64,000 bases of DNA from Trifolium pratense (Eukaryota; Streptophyta; Magnoliopsida; Fabales; Fabaceae): NCBI RefSeq assembly GCF_020283565.1, contig NC_060062.1, positions 4,129,322-4,193,321 of the forward strand, read 5' to 3'. Shown piece by piece: positions 36,536 through 47,754 of this stretch. Under the pieces are notes generated by a model. The model did not search any database and was not told the origin of the DNA. It was given only the letters and a program-made list of their open reading frames with translations. How positions within the stretch are numbered: position 1 is the first letter of the stretch; the number at the start of each line of letters is the position of its first letter. The position numbers were made by a program, and so were the translations under genes.

Positions 36536-37651
36536 ATGGCTGCTGCAACAGCATGGTGTCCTGCTTCACTCAATTCCACACAAAATAGAGCAGCAGCAAC
36601 TTTTACAATCAGATGCAATGCTCACAAACCCATCACTATTACTTTTACAAAAACTCAACAAGACCCACAACCGATCTATTCATCTGTCAAGGCCTTCGCT
36701 CCAGCCACCGTCGCCAACCTAGGACCCGGCTTTGATTTCCTAGGCTGCGCTGTTGATGGTATTGGTGACACTGTCTCACTCAAAGTGGACCCTGATGTTC
36801 ACCCTGGTCAGATATCCATCTCAGATATTTCCGGTCAAAGCCCTAACATCCACAAGCTCAGCAAAAACCCTCTATGGAATTGTGCCGGTATTGCTGCCAT
36901 TGAAGCCATGAAAATGCTCGGCATTCGATCCGTCGGTCTTTCCCTTTCCCTCGAGAAGGGTTTACCTTTAGGAAGTGGATTGGGATCCAGTGCAGCCAGC
37001 GCAGCTGCAGCCGCCGTTGCCGTCAACGAAATATTTGGGAAGAGATTGGGCTATGATGAGCTTGTTCTTGCGTGCTTGAAATCAGAGGAAAAGGTATCTG
37101 GTTACCACGCGGACAATGTCGCGCCGTCGATCATGGGAGGTTTTGTTCTCATTCGCAATTACGAGCCGTTGGAATTGGTGCGCTTGAAGTTCCCTTCTGA
37201 AAAAGAGCTCTATTTCGTACTCGTGACACCTGAATTCGAAGCCCCGACCAAGAAGATGAGAGCTGCACTACCTTTGGAGATAGGGATGCCGCACCACGTG
37301 TGGAATTGTAGCCAGGCTGGTGCGCTTGTGGCGGGAGTGTTGCAGGGGGATTTGTTGATGTTAGGGAAGGCATTGTCGTCTGATAAGATCGTTGAGCCCA
37401 AGCGTGCACCGTTGATTCCTGGTATGGATGCTGTCAAGAAAGCTGCCATTGAAGCTGGAGCTTTCGGGTGCACTATCAGTGGTGCTGGACCTACTGCTGT
37501 TGCTATCACGGATGATGAGCAAAAGGGACACCTCATTGGCCAACAAATGGTTCAAGCTTTTCAAAAGGAAGGAAACTTGAACGCTTCTGCAAATGTCAAG
37601 CAGCTTGATCGCATTGGTGCTAGGCTTATTAGCGGCGTTCGTTCAAGTTGA
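36536..37651 (+). CDS. HSK: Homoserine kinase, plastid
   Basis: Phosphorylates homoserine to O-phosphohomoserine with ATP (EC 2.7.1.39), the branch-point substrate for threonine and, in plants, methionine. A single coding exon of 371 residues. The first 45 or so residues are Ala/Ser/Thr-rich with few acidic residues, as in a chloroplast transit peptide. The mature part starts near [20 protein letters not shown]. The GHMP-kinase ATP loop is LPLGSGLGSSAASAAAAAVA (about residues 142-161). The C-terminal motif GAFGCTISGAGPTAVA is present. Length is normal for plant homoserine kinase and no break is seen. A MITE sits just upstream and a diverged pseudogene copy lies in the neighbouring EH1 intron. 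Confidence 0.97.
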   Translation: MAAATAWCPASLNSTQNRAAATFTIRCNAHKPITITFTKTQQDPQPIYSSVKAFAPATVANLGPGFDFLGCAVDGIGDTVSLKVDPDVHPGQISISDISGQSPNIHKLSKNPLWNCAGIAAIEAMKMLGIRSVGLSLSLEKGLPLGSGLGSSAASAAAAAVAVNEIFGKRLGYDELVLACLKSEEKVSGYHADNVAPSIMGGFVLIRNYEPLELVRLKFPSEKELYFVLVTPEFEAPTKKMRAALPLEIGMPHHVWNCSQAGALVAGVLQGDLLMLGKALSSDKIVEPKRAPLIPGMDAVKKAAIEAGAFGCTISGAGPTAVAITDDEQKGHLIGQQMVQAFQKEGNLNASANVKQLDRIGARLISGVRSS

Positions 37652-39564
37652 TTTGATTTCATTGTAGCTACTTAGCTGGTAGATAGGTAAGTATGTACTT
37701 TTTCTATCATACTCCTAGGCCACTTTTGTTTTGTTTCATGATCATAATGATGATATTCATAGTCTCCAAAATATTGCCTGCTTCATTTCATATCACACTT
37801 GCATCAATTGAAAACCTTTTCAATTGTCTTGAATCTTTGCTCAAGGATACCAACGAAAGGTTATATTTTGTTTATAATTTTTGTTTGTGGCGATGATGAT
37901 GTTAAGCACTTTTTCTTGAAATTTGAATGGATCTACTTTCCAGAGAAAATACATTAGGGGACTCTGTTAAGTTAAACTAGATATGTGTGCTTATGAAGCC
38001 TTTGCAAAGGAAATAGAAAAAAATGCCTTTGCAAATATTCTTTGTTATTGCTAATTGATGCTACTTGTTATCTGAGAATGTCATTGTTATTCTATGCAAC
38101 AGATACTTTATGATCTCAAACGTCTAGCTTATAATCAATTATTTTAAAAACAAAATCTCCACTGTGTTGCTTTCAATCTGCAGTTTAAAAAGTTTGGGTG
38201 GTTTTTGAGTTAGCTAGCTTTCCTTTATTTTTTTTGACAAACATAAAATCATAGCATTTCATTATAAATCATAGCTAGTTTTCCTTTATTTGAGTGAATT
38301 TCGTGGCTGAAACTCCCTACAATTGTGGCACCACTTTCTTATTTGTAGCATGTCTAAAACAATTTGGTTGACAAATTTGCTTCAGCAAGCTTACTTGATC
38401 TAGTAATGCTGATGTCTAACTTCCTGTGCTTACCATTGCCAGAGACTTGTAGATTCCCAAAATTGGATTTATCTAAGGTGTGGTACTGTAAGCGGCGCTG
38501 ACTTGTCACGCGTATTTGATTAACGAAGCAGAATTGTGTTGTGGAGTTCTGAATAAAAAGAGAAACATTCAAACCAAAGCTGGGAAATGCTGTCTGTTGG
38601 AATTAAAAATTTGATAGATGAATAATAATTATGAAAGACCTTCATTGGGTCAAATGTTGTGGCGGACTTGGGCATGTTTTAGGGAACGTTTTCATTGCTT
38701 TATGTTTTCCCTTCCTCATCCTGCTTTAGTATTTGAGATAGCTCTATAAGGAGTCTTTTTGTAGTCTTTCTTTTATTTTTGATTAGTATGTAAAATGCTT
38801 CTCAGTCTACTAACCATTTCGATGCTAATTCTCTGGATGCATAGTATCGAGGTCGTCAGAATCTAGTTTTTACGTCAACTCGTTTTTGGCTAAGTGGAAT
38901 CAAAACGTAAATTCAACTCGTAAACTCTTAGAGTTTACCTCATATTAAAATAAACATATATAATATATATTTTAACTTGTTTAAATTTTCCGTCAAAAAA
39001 AACTTGTTTAAATTTGAACGTAATCTGAAATTAATAATTTTATTTCTAATTTATAAATTTAATTGTTTTGAATATTAATTAAAGAAAATATGACAAAATC
39101 AATATATTATTAATTTTAAATATTAGATAACTCATACTTAATTGATTTTTTTGTCAATATCATTAGTTAAATATGACTAAAGTCATGCATTTCAATAACG
39201 AATAACACAAATATATATCTATCAATATTTCAATATATCTTGTAAATAAATAATATCTCTTTTTTTTCACGTATTAAATACGACTCTTAGAATCATGCAT
39301 GTGATGTAAGATTAAATATTATATAAGATTGAAATACAAACTAATTATATATTTTAACCTTATTGTGTCGTTTTATTTTTATGAAATTCCTATTATATTT
39401 TTTTTTTATATCTATTATTTACTAAATAATTTATTAATATTTAAATGTTCACAAATCTTAGTTTCTATTTACAAAAAATATATTGCATTGTATGTATAGT
39501 ACTAAATGTCTGCACATTCTTAAAATTTCTATAATACTAAATAGCATAGTAATTAGATTTACCC
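37652..39564. other. Homoserine kinase 3' region and intergenic
   Basis: No second gene recognised. AT-rich, with simple TA stretches after 38930. Confidence 0.5.
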
Positions 39565-40021
39565 GGTGGTGGAATCAGAAATTGTTTGTAGGGTGGGCCG
39601 CGAAAAATTTATAATATTTATATAATTAAATTTGATCATAAAAAATTTAATTATATACCTTGAAATAATATATTTTTTTGGACAAAAACTAGAAATCAAC
39701 ATTTTTAAAAAATATATATATATTTGCTTTAGTGGTTTGAAACAATGTTTGGGTCTCTAAAGATGTGGGTTCAAACCATGGACATTAAAAATTATTTTTT
39801 TTAAAAGAAAAAGAACAAAAAACACTGTGAGGGTTGAACACTTGAACCCGTGCCCTCACTGTAAGGAATGAAAACAGCGAGAAACCAACTGAACTGCCAT
39901 TTCAATTAGTAGAAATAACGCGCAAGTAAATATATATAACATATATATTTATAATTTTATAAAAATGACTAGGGAATATTAGTAATTTCCCTTTTTTTGG
40001 CCACCCTTGGTTACGCCACTG
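39565..40021. mobile_element. hAT-like element related to 27327-27778
   Basis: The left end CGGTGGTGGAATCAG and the right end, reverse complemented (CAGTGGCGTAACCAAG), are inverted. The flanks GATTTACC and AATTTAAC match only weakly as a target duplication. Inside are a plus-strand tRNA-like module (GGTTCAAACC near 39766) and a minus-strand one (TTGAACCC near 39840), as in the other element. Confidence 0.6.
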
Positions 40022-40460
40022 AATTTAACTGATATAAACCGTTAGTATAATGATCTTTTACTTTGTTAACTAATGATCAATCATTATATGTACGACTTTT
40101 AGTCAGTACTTTTAATTTTACGATTAATACTGCTATGCATGTATTTTTTAATTATTTTTTCTTAAATTAATTGATTATATACACATTATTATTTGATTTT
40201 TACAAGTTTCAACACAAACAAAATAAAAAAGATACTTTTAATATTAATGAATTGGTCAAATGCAACGAACTTGGACCTTTAAATAAGTAGTCAGAAATTC
40301 AATCATTAATTCATGCATCGATTATAAGAAAACTCATTTTATGTGTCTCATATATTTCCAACAGTTGTGCATACCATATCATCATTTCTAATTATTAGTT
40401 TCTGTAAAGGTACTTCATTATTTTTCCTTTTCCTTTGTGATTTGAGAACCCTAACTGGTG

Positions 40461-41131
40461 TGTTAGAATTACTAATAGTACTTATGAATAAGCTATTGTA
40501 CTTAGCAAGTAATTTAGATAGCTGAGTTATGTTGGCTCAAGCAGAGAATATAATGTAGCCTTATTGAGAAACTACACAAGGTTGTATTTCCCCATTTGAT
40601 CAGAATAATGAGAATTGATCTTTCATTCCTAGATCCATTTTCTCTCTCTCCTATAACGATCTCTAACTAACTCAATATGGTATCATCCGCCTGAGATCCA
40701 ATCGCTTCCGCATGCCGCAACGTGTAGCTCCTCCACCGCCAACAAATCCTTCTTCATCTTCATCCAAAGCAGAGTACAGAGCACAACCACATGTGAACTG
40801 CAATGATTTCTTTATTTGCTTGAAGACCTGAAGGTTCAACTTGTCAAGATACCAACACTCTACTGTGATAATCAAAGCGCTGTCCATACCTAGTTCGTGA
40901 AAAAGTTATGAAGGGTATTTCAATTTGCTGCTAGTCTTAACAAATGACCGATGTTTTTAACTAAAGCTAAGCTATTGTACTTAGCAAGTAGCGTAGATAG
41001 CTTAGTTATGTTGGCTAAGCAGGCCATATAGTGTAGCATTACTGAAAAACTATATAAGGTTGTATTTCCCCATTTTATCAGAATAATGATTCATTTTCTC
41101 TCTCCTATAACGATCACTAACTGACTCAATA
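40461..41131 (+). mobile_element. Internally deleted copia-derived LTR element
   Basis: LTR 1 (40461-40677) starts TGTTAGAATTACTAAT. TGGTATCA (40678-40685) is the primer-binding site. A short interior keeps decayed copia RNase H words (SSKAEYRA near 40769; LYCDNQSAVH near 40860) with stops. LTR 2 matches from about 40974 to 41131 (AAGCTATTGTACTTAGCAAG; CTGACTCAATA) and lacks its first 30 bases. Confidence 0.75.
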
Positions 41132-41303
41132 CTCCCTCCGTAACTTGACAATTATAATATTTTTTATTATATAATAGTAAAAATTATAAAAATTTGATGA
41201 CGAATCCATCATTTTATATACTAATATTTATTAGTAGAAAAATATGATCAAAATAAATGAATAGTGCATATAGTCAAAATGGGTCACTGTGGGACAGAGA
41301 TAG
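41132..41303. mobile_element. Stowaway-like MITE abutting the LTR
   Basis: It begins CTCCCTCCGTAAC directly after TA at 41130-41131 and ends near GGGACAGAGATAG before TA. The inverted repeats are imperfect. It appears to have used the TA at the last base of the neighbouring LTR. Confidence 0.5.
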
Positions 41304-41876
41304 TACTATATAAATAAATAAATAAATCTGAAACCAAGTCGCACGATCAATAATAATCAAGGTTGGTTCTAGGGTATAAATCATTCATGCATACATCCAA
41401 CTTTTGTCAAGGCATTGATGAACCAAACTTTTTGGTAACAATTAAAGAAATAGCTGCCCACGAGACAGACATGGCAACCAACCAATGACACCGACTAATA
41501 CATCTCATTTACAGGTTTTCAACTAAAAGCAAAAGCCATGTTAAAGCAAAAGTAATAATTACATCAAACCACAATCCAACAACAATAACTAATAATGGAA
41601 TGGAACAGGTATCCACCCACTTCCCCCAAAGTATTAATTGGAAGGGGAAAAAATATGGGAGATGGCATAATGGATACTACTATTTGTGAAGAAAAAAAAG
41701 GAGGAGGAAATTCAAAGACCAAACAAATTTGAGGCTCAAGATACAAAAATACAAAAATAAGCACGATTTTAATTTTTAACAAGTGAAAAAAATGGAATGT
41801 GACTCTGATAAAGCAAAGTCCACCAAGTAAGGTGGAGGCAAACTCAATGAGAAGATAGTGATGCACCACCATCTAT

Positions 41877-44270
41877 CTACAATTCTATATCATTGTTGTC
41901 ATGTTGGATTTGGTCTTGCTCCTCTTTCAAGCTAGATCGACGTAACTCTTCTATGCTCCGTACCACATCGGACATTGAAGGGCGCTTGTCAGGGTATTGT
42001 GCCGCACAATCAACAGCAAGTTGCAACAACTGAACCATTTCCTCTTCAACATTCTGATACCTAAGGAGCTCAAGATCAAACACTTCAGAAGTCCACTCTT
42101 CTCTAACGACTGACTGAACCCATCTGGGGAGATCTACACCTTCTTCATTTAGAAGAGCATGTGTAGGTGCCTTCCCGGTCAGAAGTTCTAAGAGCAATAC
42201 GCCAAAACTGTACACATCTGCCTTTTGAGACACTTTGCGAGGATCAGTTACTTCTGGTGCACGGTACCCGGCAACACGGTTTGGGGTAGAGGAGGGGCCA
42301 ACAAGCTGTGAAAGCCCAAAATCAGACACTCTTGCATCATATGACTTGGTTAGGAGAATATTAGACGACTTTATGTTTCCATGGGAAACATTAGGCCCTT
42401 GTGAATGAAGGTACTCAATGCCACGGGCTGCTCCAAGTGCAATGCCTGATCTCATTTCCCAATTCAGCGGTGTCCTACCTGCTCCTTTGTTTCCTGAAAT
42501 AACAAATACCTTCATTATACCATTTTCATTCCAATCAACGAACTAGACTCATTTCATGTGTCCCACAATTCCAATAAGGAATATAGGATTTCCAATATTG
42601 CAAGTTGTAAAAAAAAAATACAACTCAAACCTCTGTATTAACTATCTAGTCTATAGTATTTACTTAAGATTCTCAATCTAATGAATGAATGAATATAATT
42701 GAGCCAATTAACCATTCTTGAAATCGAATCCAACTATGCATAATCTCAGATTCTAATCTAATTGCTAAATCATTCTACATTCTAATCTAAATGGCATTTC
42801 CCATAGAATAAAAAAAAAGCAGCGCAATCAATAGCCAAGATGCATTCCCAAAAGGTAAAAATAAACAAAAACGGGTAAAATGTAGCAATTATTATTGTGA
42901 AAGAAAGACTGACCATGCAAAAGTGCAGAGAGGCTTCCCATTGACATGTAATCATAAACAAGGAGCTTCTCATCCCTGGTAAAATAGTAAGCCCTTAGAG
43001 GTACCAAACTCTGATGATCTACTGCTCCTACCGCTTCAATCTTCTCCCTGAACTCCTTCTCAGTTATTGTGACATCCTTCAACCTTTTCACCGCCACCAC
43101 CGGCCCTGACTCCAATACTGCCTTATACGCCGTCCCAAACGTCCCTTTACCCAACACCTCCGCCGATGCCCTCAACAAATCCTCCAGATCAAAAGCCCTC
43201 TCTGCTTTCCCAAAAAACACCAACTTCTTAGCTCCACCACCAGCTGCAGCATTTCCATTGCCATTTGCTTCAACCTTGTTGACTGCAACTGCCGCCGCAG
43301 CAGCAGCAGCAGCGGTAGGGTATCCATTGCCATTTTCCAAGTCAGAAATAGACTTGTCATGAGAAACAACTTCAGATTCTGGGTGTTGTTTCACAGCTGC
43401 AACATCAACAGCACTGGTCTTCTTGCTGCTCTTGTTCCTGCACAGGAAGATCAAAAGGAAAACGAGCAAAAGAAGAGCCGCTATAGATCCAATTACGATT
43501 CCAGCAATGGCTCCACCGGACAATTTATTTTTCTTGTTGCTTTTGTTACCAGGCGAGGCAGTAAAAGGTGAAGAAGAATCAGTTCCGGTTTCGCCGGGGC
43601 AGAGAGAAAGAGGTTTGCCGCAGAGGGAATTACCCAAAAAGGAATCTTGAGAGAAAGTCCGGAGGTTTTGGGGAACGGAGCCGTTCAAGAGATTGTTAGA
43701 GACATTGAACTGATCGAGGCTGAGCCGGTCCAACACCGGGATGGAACCTGAAAGTTGGTTGTTTTCAAGGAAGAGGGTTTTGAGTCTTGTGAAGTTGTTG
43801 AATGAGTTTGAAATAGAACCTGAGAAGTTGTTGAAACCCATGTTGAGTCTAACCAATTCAGGTAAGTTGAACAGGAACTCAGGAATTTCGCCGGAGAGAA
43901 GGTTTCGCTGAAGGTAAAGGTTCCTGAGGTCGACGCAGGATGAGAGATCTGAAGGGAGTGAACCGGTGAGAGCATTGAAACGGAGACTGAGTGTACGGAG
44001 ATGGGTGAGATTGGAGAATATGCCAGTGGGTATTTGACCAGAAAGAGCGACGGCGGGAAGGTGAAGTTCGACGACTCGGTCGCGGTCGCATTGGACGCCG
44101 GCCCAGTTGCAGGGAGTCTGATTGGTAGCGTTCCAGAAAAGTGTTCGGCCGCCGACGGAAGAACGGAGAGCTAGCAATGCAGCTCTCTGGGAATCTAGAT
44201 CTGCTGATGTTGCTGTTACTAGAAGAACAAGAAGTAACAGCAACACCTTCATTGCCGCCGGAGACAGCAT
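41877..44270 (-). CDS. LRR receptor-like kinase, LRR-III class (RKL1/RLK902-like)
   Basis: Plasma-membrane receptor-like kinase. Two exons, 44270-42914 and 42493-41877, join in frame to about 657 residues; the single intron falls inside the kinase, after SALLHG. It has a signal peptide ([17 protein letters not shown]), an N-terminal cap CNWAGVQC, about five LRRs ([32 protein letters not shown]), a membrane helix ([19 protein letters not shown]), and a linker with a run of alanines at [15 protein letters not shown]. The kinase has [14 protein letters not shown] and VAVKRLKD, but the catalytic loop reads [13 protein letters not shown], so the HRD aspartate is replaced. SDFG is kept. This atypical loop is usual for LRR-III kinases and suggests weak or no phosphotransfer. 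Confidence 0.95.
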
Positions 44271-45111
44271 TTGGTCTCTCTGTCTCTCTCTCTCTCACAC
44301 ACAAGACACAATATAACAAATTTGTTGTTTCAGAGGTTTGGATGTGGGAGAGAGATAGAGAGAGTTGAAGACAAAATTAAGAAAGAAGGTTCATTTGATT
44401 TTGATGAAGCTAAGGGTTGTGTTGGGTAAGTGAAAACAAAAAAGAAGAAAGGATAAAAAAATGAAGTGTGAGTTGGAGATCCAGGCTGTGATGTGAAACA
44501 CAGCGCATCAACTAACTACTAGTAGTAGATACTGTCGGTGTCATCTCTGTGTAAAGTCACTAGTCAACTGTGCTTTTTTTTTTAATCTCCTTTTGTTTCT
44601 TTTTAGTAAATATTTTTTTATTATTATTTTGAGAAAGGTTAATACTATATCTATCTTCATTGCTTGTGATATCGTGCAGGATGATATGGATAACATAAGC
44701 ATATTGCAAATGGAAAGATATTTATGTCTTATTTTCCAACTATATAGATTTTGTTTGCTAAAATTAGCGGATATCTGATAGCTTATGGTGATTTTTGGTG
44801 GTTGATGACATACTTAGTAAACCAATTTAAATCTTTGTAAAATTAAGGGATCAAATAATACAGTACTATTTTGTTTAGGTTTTTAATTGTTTTTTTCCTT
44901 TAGATTTTATAGAGGTAAGATTTTTAATGAGATAATTCTATTTTGTTTAACTCACACATGATTTTTGGTTAGTGGCGGATCCAAAAAAATTTGCTAGTGG
45001 AGGCTGGAAAATATTAATATTAATTTAATATATCTTTTATATATTATTATTAAATTAAACTACCTCACTCATTCATCTGTGTTCATTTTACAGGTATATA
45101 TATCGTATACA

Positions 45112-45370
45112 CTACTGTTTTATGTTTGATTTCAATTATGGAGCAACCAAAATTAATTCTGAACGTGTAGAATTAATCATGACTTGTTTGATTTCTCAAA
45201 AGTATAATTGATTCAAGTTGAAGTTAAGAATTGTAATTTCTAATTTTAAAATTAATTCTGACACCAAATTTCTTGTACATGAATTTATCCAAATATAAAT
45301 TACTTTATTTTCATCTTAATTTTTATTGGAATTAATTTTCAATTGATAACAAAGTCGATTAATTTTTATT
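45112..45370. mobile_element. MITE-like repeat related to 57355-57625
   Basis: Shares an ordered set of words with the later copy: TTTGATTTCAATTATGGAGC, AATTAATTCTGAACGTGTAG, and GACTTGTTTGATTTCTCAAA. The ends are too decayed to define. Confidence 0.55.
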
Positions 45371-45740
45371 GAGACAATATTTATTTTAAATAACTTTTTA
45401 TTAATTTAGTTTTAAAAGCAGCAGAATATGAAGCCTTTTTATGCAAAAATAAAAAAATAAATCTTTAATTGAGGATCCTATATTTGTTTAGACAAATATA
45501 ATATGAAATCTCTACAACCGAGCTAACAAAAAGAAAAGTTAAGAAGAAAAACAATAAAATTTGAGATTTTTTTATTTAGGTATTTAAAATGTTCTATAAT
45601 GTCATTTTTGTCACGGACCACATCATCAAATTATTTGTCCCAAAAAAAATAACATCAACAACTTTTTTTTTTTTGTAAAATTAACTCCAGTATTATAGTC
45701 ACATACTCTTATATTTTTGTTTAATGGGTCTCGTTAAATA

Positions 45741-46196
45741 CTTCCTTCGGCCTCATATGTAAGCGAAAGTAATTTTTTTAGATTCATTGAAAAATGGATA
45801 TATCTAATCTAAAATATAGACCAAATACTACTCCGACCTCAATTGTAAGCAAATATTTCTTGTCTTGTTTTATGTAATATTTCTACTAAAATTTATTGTC
45901 TTGTTTTATGTAATATTTTGTCTTGTTTTATGTAATATTTCTACTAAAATTTCTAAAATGACCTTAAATTTGCATTGGAACTCTACAATCATTTTAAAAA
46001 GTAGAACAATTAATGAGGGTGAAAAAATAGCATTAAATAAACTTGGTTTTGGTAATTTTTGCTTATATTTAAGGACAAATTTTTTTTGTTGACTTTTGCT
46101 TATAAATAAGGTCGAAGGAAGTACATCACTTTCTGGATGAACCTAAAATGCTACTTTTACTTATATATATATATATATATATGAGGCTGAAAGGAG
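45741..46196. mobile_element. Outer Stowaway-like MITE, interrupted
   Basis: The left end CTTCCTTCGGCCTCATATG and the right end ATATGAGGCTGAAAGGAG are inverted, with TA on both sides. A second MITE (45831-46121) splits it, leaving about 90 and 75 bp of outer sequence. Confidence 0.7.
45831..46121. mobile_element. Inner Stowaway-like MITE nested in the outer one
   Basis: The left end CTCCGACCTCAATTGTAAGC and the right end, reverse complemented (CTTCCTTCGACCTTATTTAT then AAGC), correspond. TA precedes (45829-45830) and follows (46122-46123). The interior has a short tandem repeat of TTGTCTTGTTTTATGTAATA. Confidence 0.7.
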
Positions 46197-46658
46197 TATT
46201 TTCAATACAGTAATTTGCAAATTCTAATAAAAATTCTATAAAAATTTACTACCTAACATCTCATCAGCACTCGAGCATTTTCCTTGTTTAATTTAGAGAG
46301 TAGGCTAATATAATAGCGAAATGCAAATTGAGAGGCTAACATGGTGATTTGGCCTAGAAAAAACATTGTCCTAGAAAGAAAGGAAGTTTAAACAACGGAT
46401 GGATGCAGTAGTAAGTGTATTTGTATTTCCACTCTCTTGTATTTGTATATATTCTTTGAAGAATCCAGATCCTAAATTTAGTGCTATGATACGACAGAAA
46501 AGGCGCGACTTTCGAAATGAACTGTGAAAGTAATTTTGTTTTTTAGCGGAAGACAGTGAGAGAGAGTTGTGATTATTATGAAGTTAGTTGAGCAGCAATG
46601 AATGAATAAATGGTAGTAGAAGATTGAGTGACGATCATCGATCACCACATCACAGAAT

Positions 46659-47667
46659 ATGAAAGGAAACGAAATTGGAGTGTCGAATTCTTCTTCTTAT
46701 TATTATTATTATGGGATTTGCTTTGGTGGAGGTATGCTTAGTTCTGGTGCTACCCATTTCGCTATAACTCCTCTTGATGTACTCAAAGTCAATATGCAGG
46801 TTGGTTAGTCACTTCACTTCTCTCAATTCTCAATTCTCAATTCATTGCTACTTACTTCTTTCTTAAATAATAACTACTACTGCTTAATTATCCTCCTCCT
46901 CCTCCTCATCCTCCATTCTATTTATTATAGGTTAATCCCAATAAATATAACAATAATGGAATTGTATCTGGCCTTGCCACCATTTGGAAAGAGGAAGGTT
47001 TTTATGCTCTCTGGAGAGGTTGGTCTGCCAAATTATGTGGCTACGGTATTCAGGGAGGATTCAAATATGGCCTCTATGAGTATTTCAAGAACTTTTATGC
47101 CACCGATGATCTATTGCTTAATTCTAGTAGGAATTCCATATTCTTTCTCAGCGGTTTGTCTGCACAGCTTTTAGCTGATGTTACCCTCGCTCCTTTTGAA
47201 GCCGTCAAAATCCGTCTTCAAATTCAACCTAATTTCGCCCAGGGTTTAGCTCATGGCTTTCCATTAGTATACAGAAAGGAAGGTCTTGCTGGGTAAGTCG
47301 TCTATTCTAACATTATCTGCTAGCTGAAATGCAACCTAATTAATTAATGTCACTCTTGTGTTGTGTGTGTAGTACTTTTAATATATCTAACTTGCTTTTC
47401 CTTCACTGCAGTTTCTACAGGGGCCTTATTCCATTGTGGAGCCGCAATCTTCCTTGTAACATTCTATCTTCTCTTTTACTACTACTATTGCATATGCAAA
47501 CTCTTTCTTTACCCAAATATCTATTTTATCCTTACTCTACCTTCAACATTTGCTTCTCATATTATATATATATATTTCAAACTATTATTATGTTCTTCTT
47601 CAATTTATCTTAGTATCTATTATTCATCAATCAATGTATATTGCTTGCTACCTGTTTTTACCAAACT

Positions 47668-47754
<87 letters not shown>

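Noticed and set aside
42828..42913. Extension of the RKL1-like first exon to the stop at 42828
   Set aside because: The kinase domain continues in frame only by splicing at 42914 to 42493; the extension is intron.
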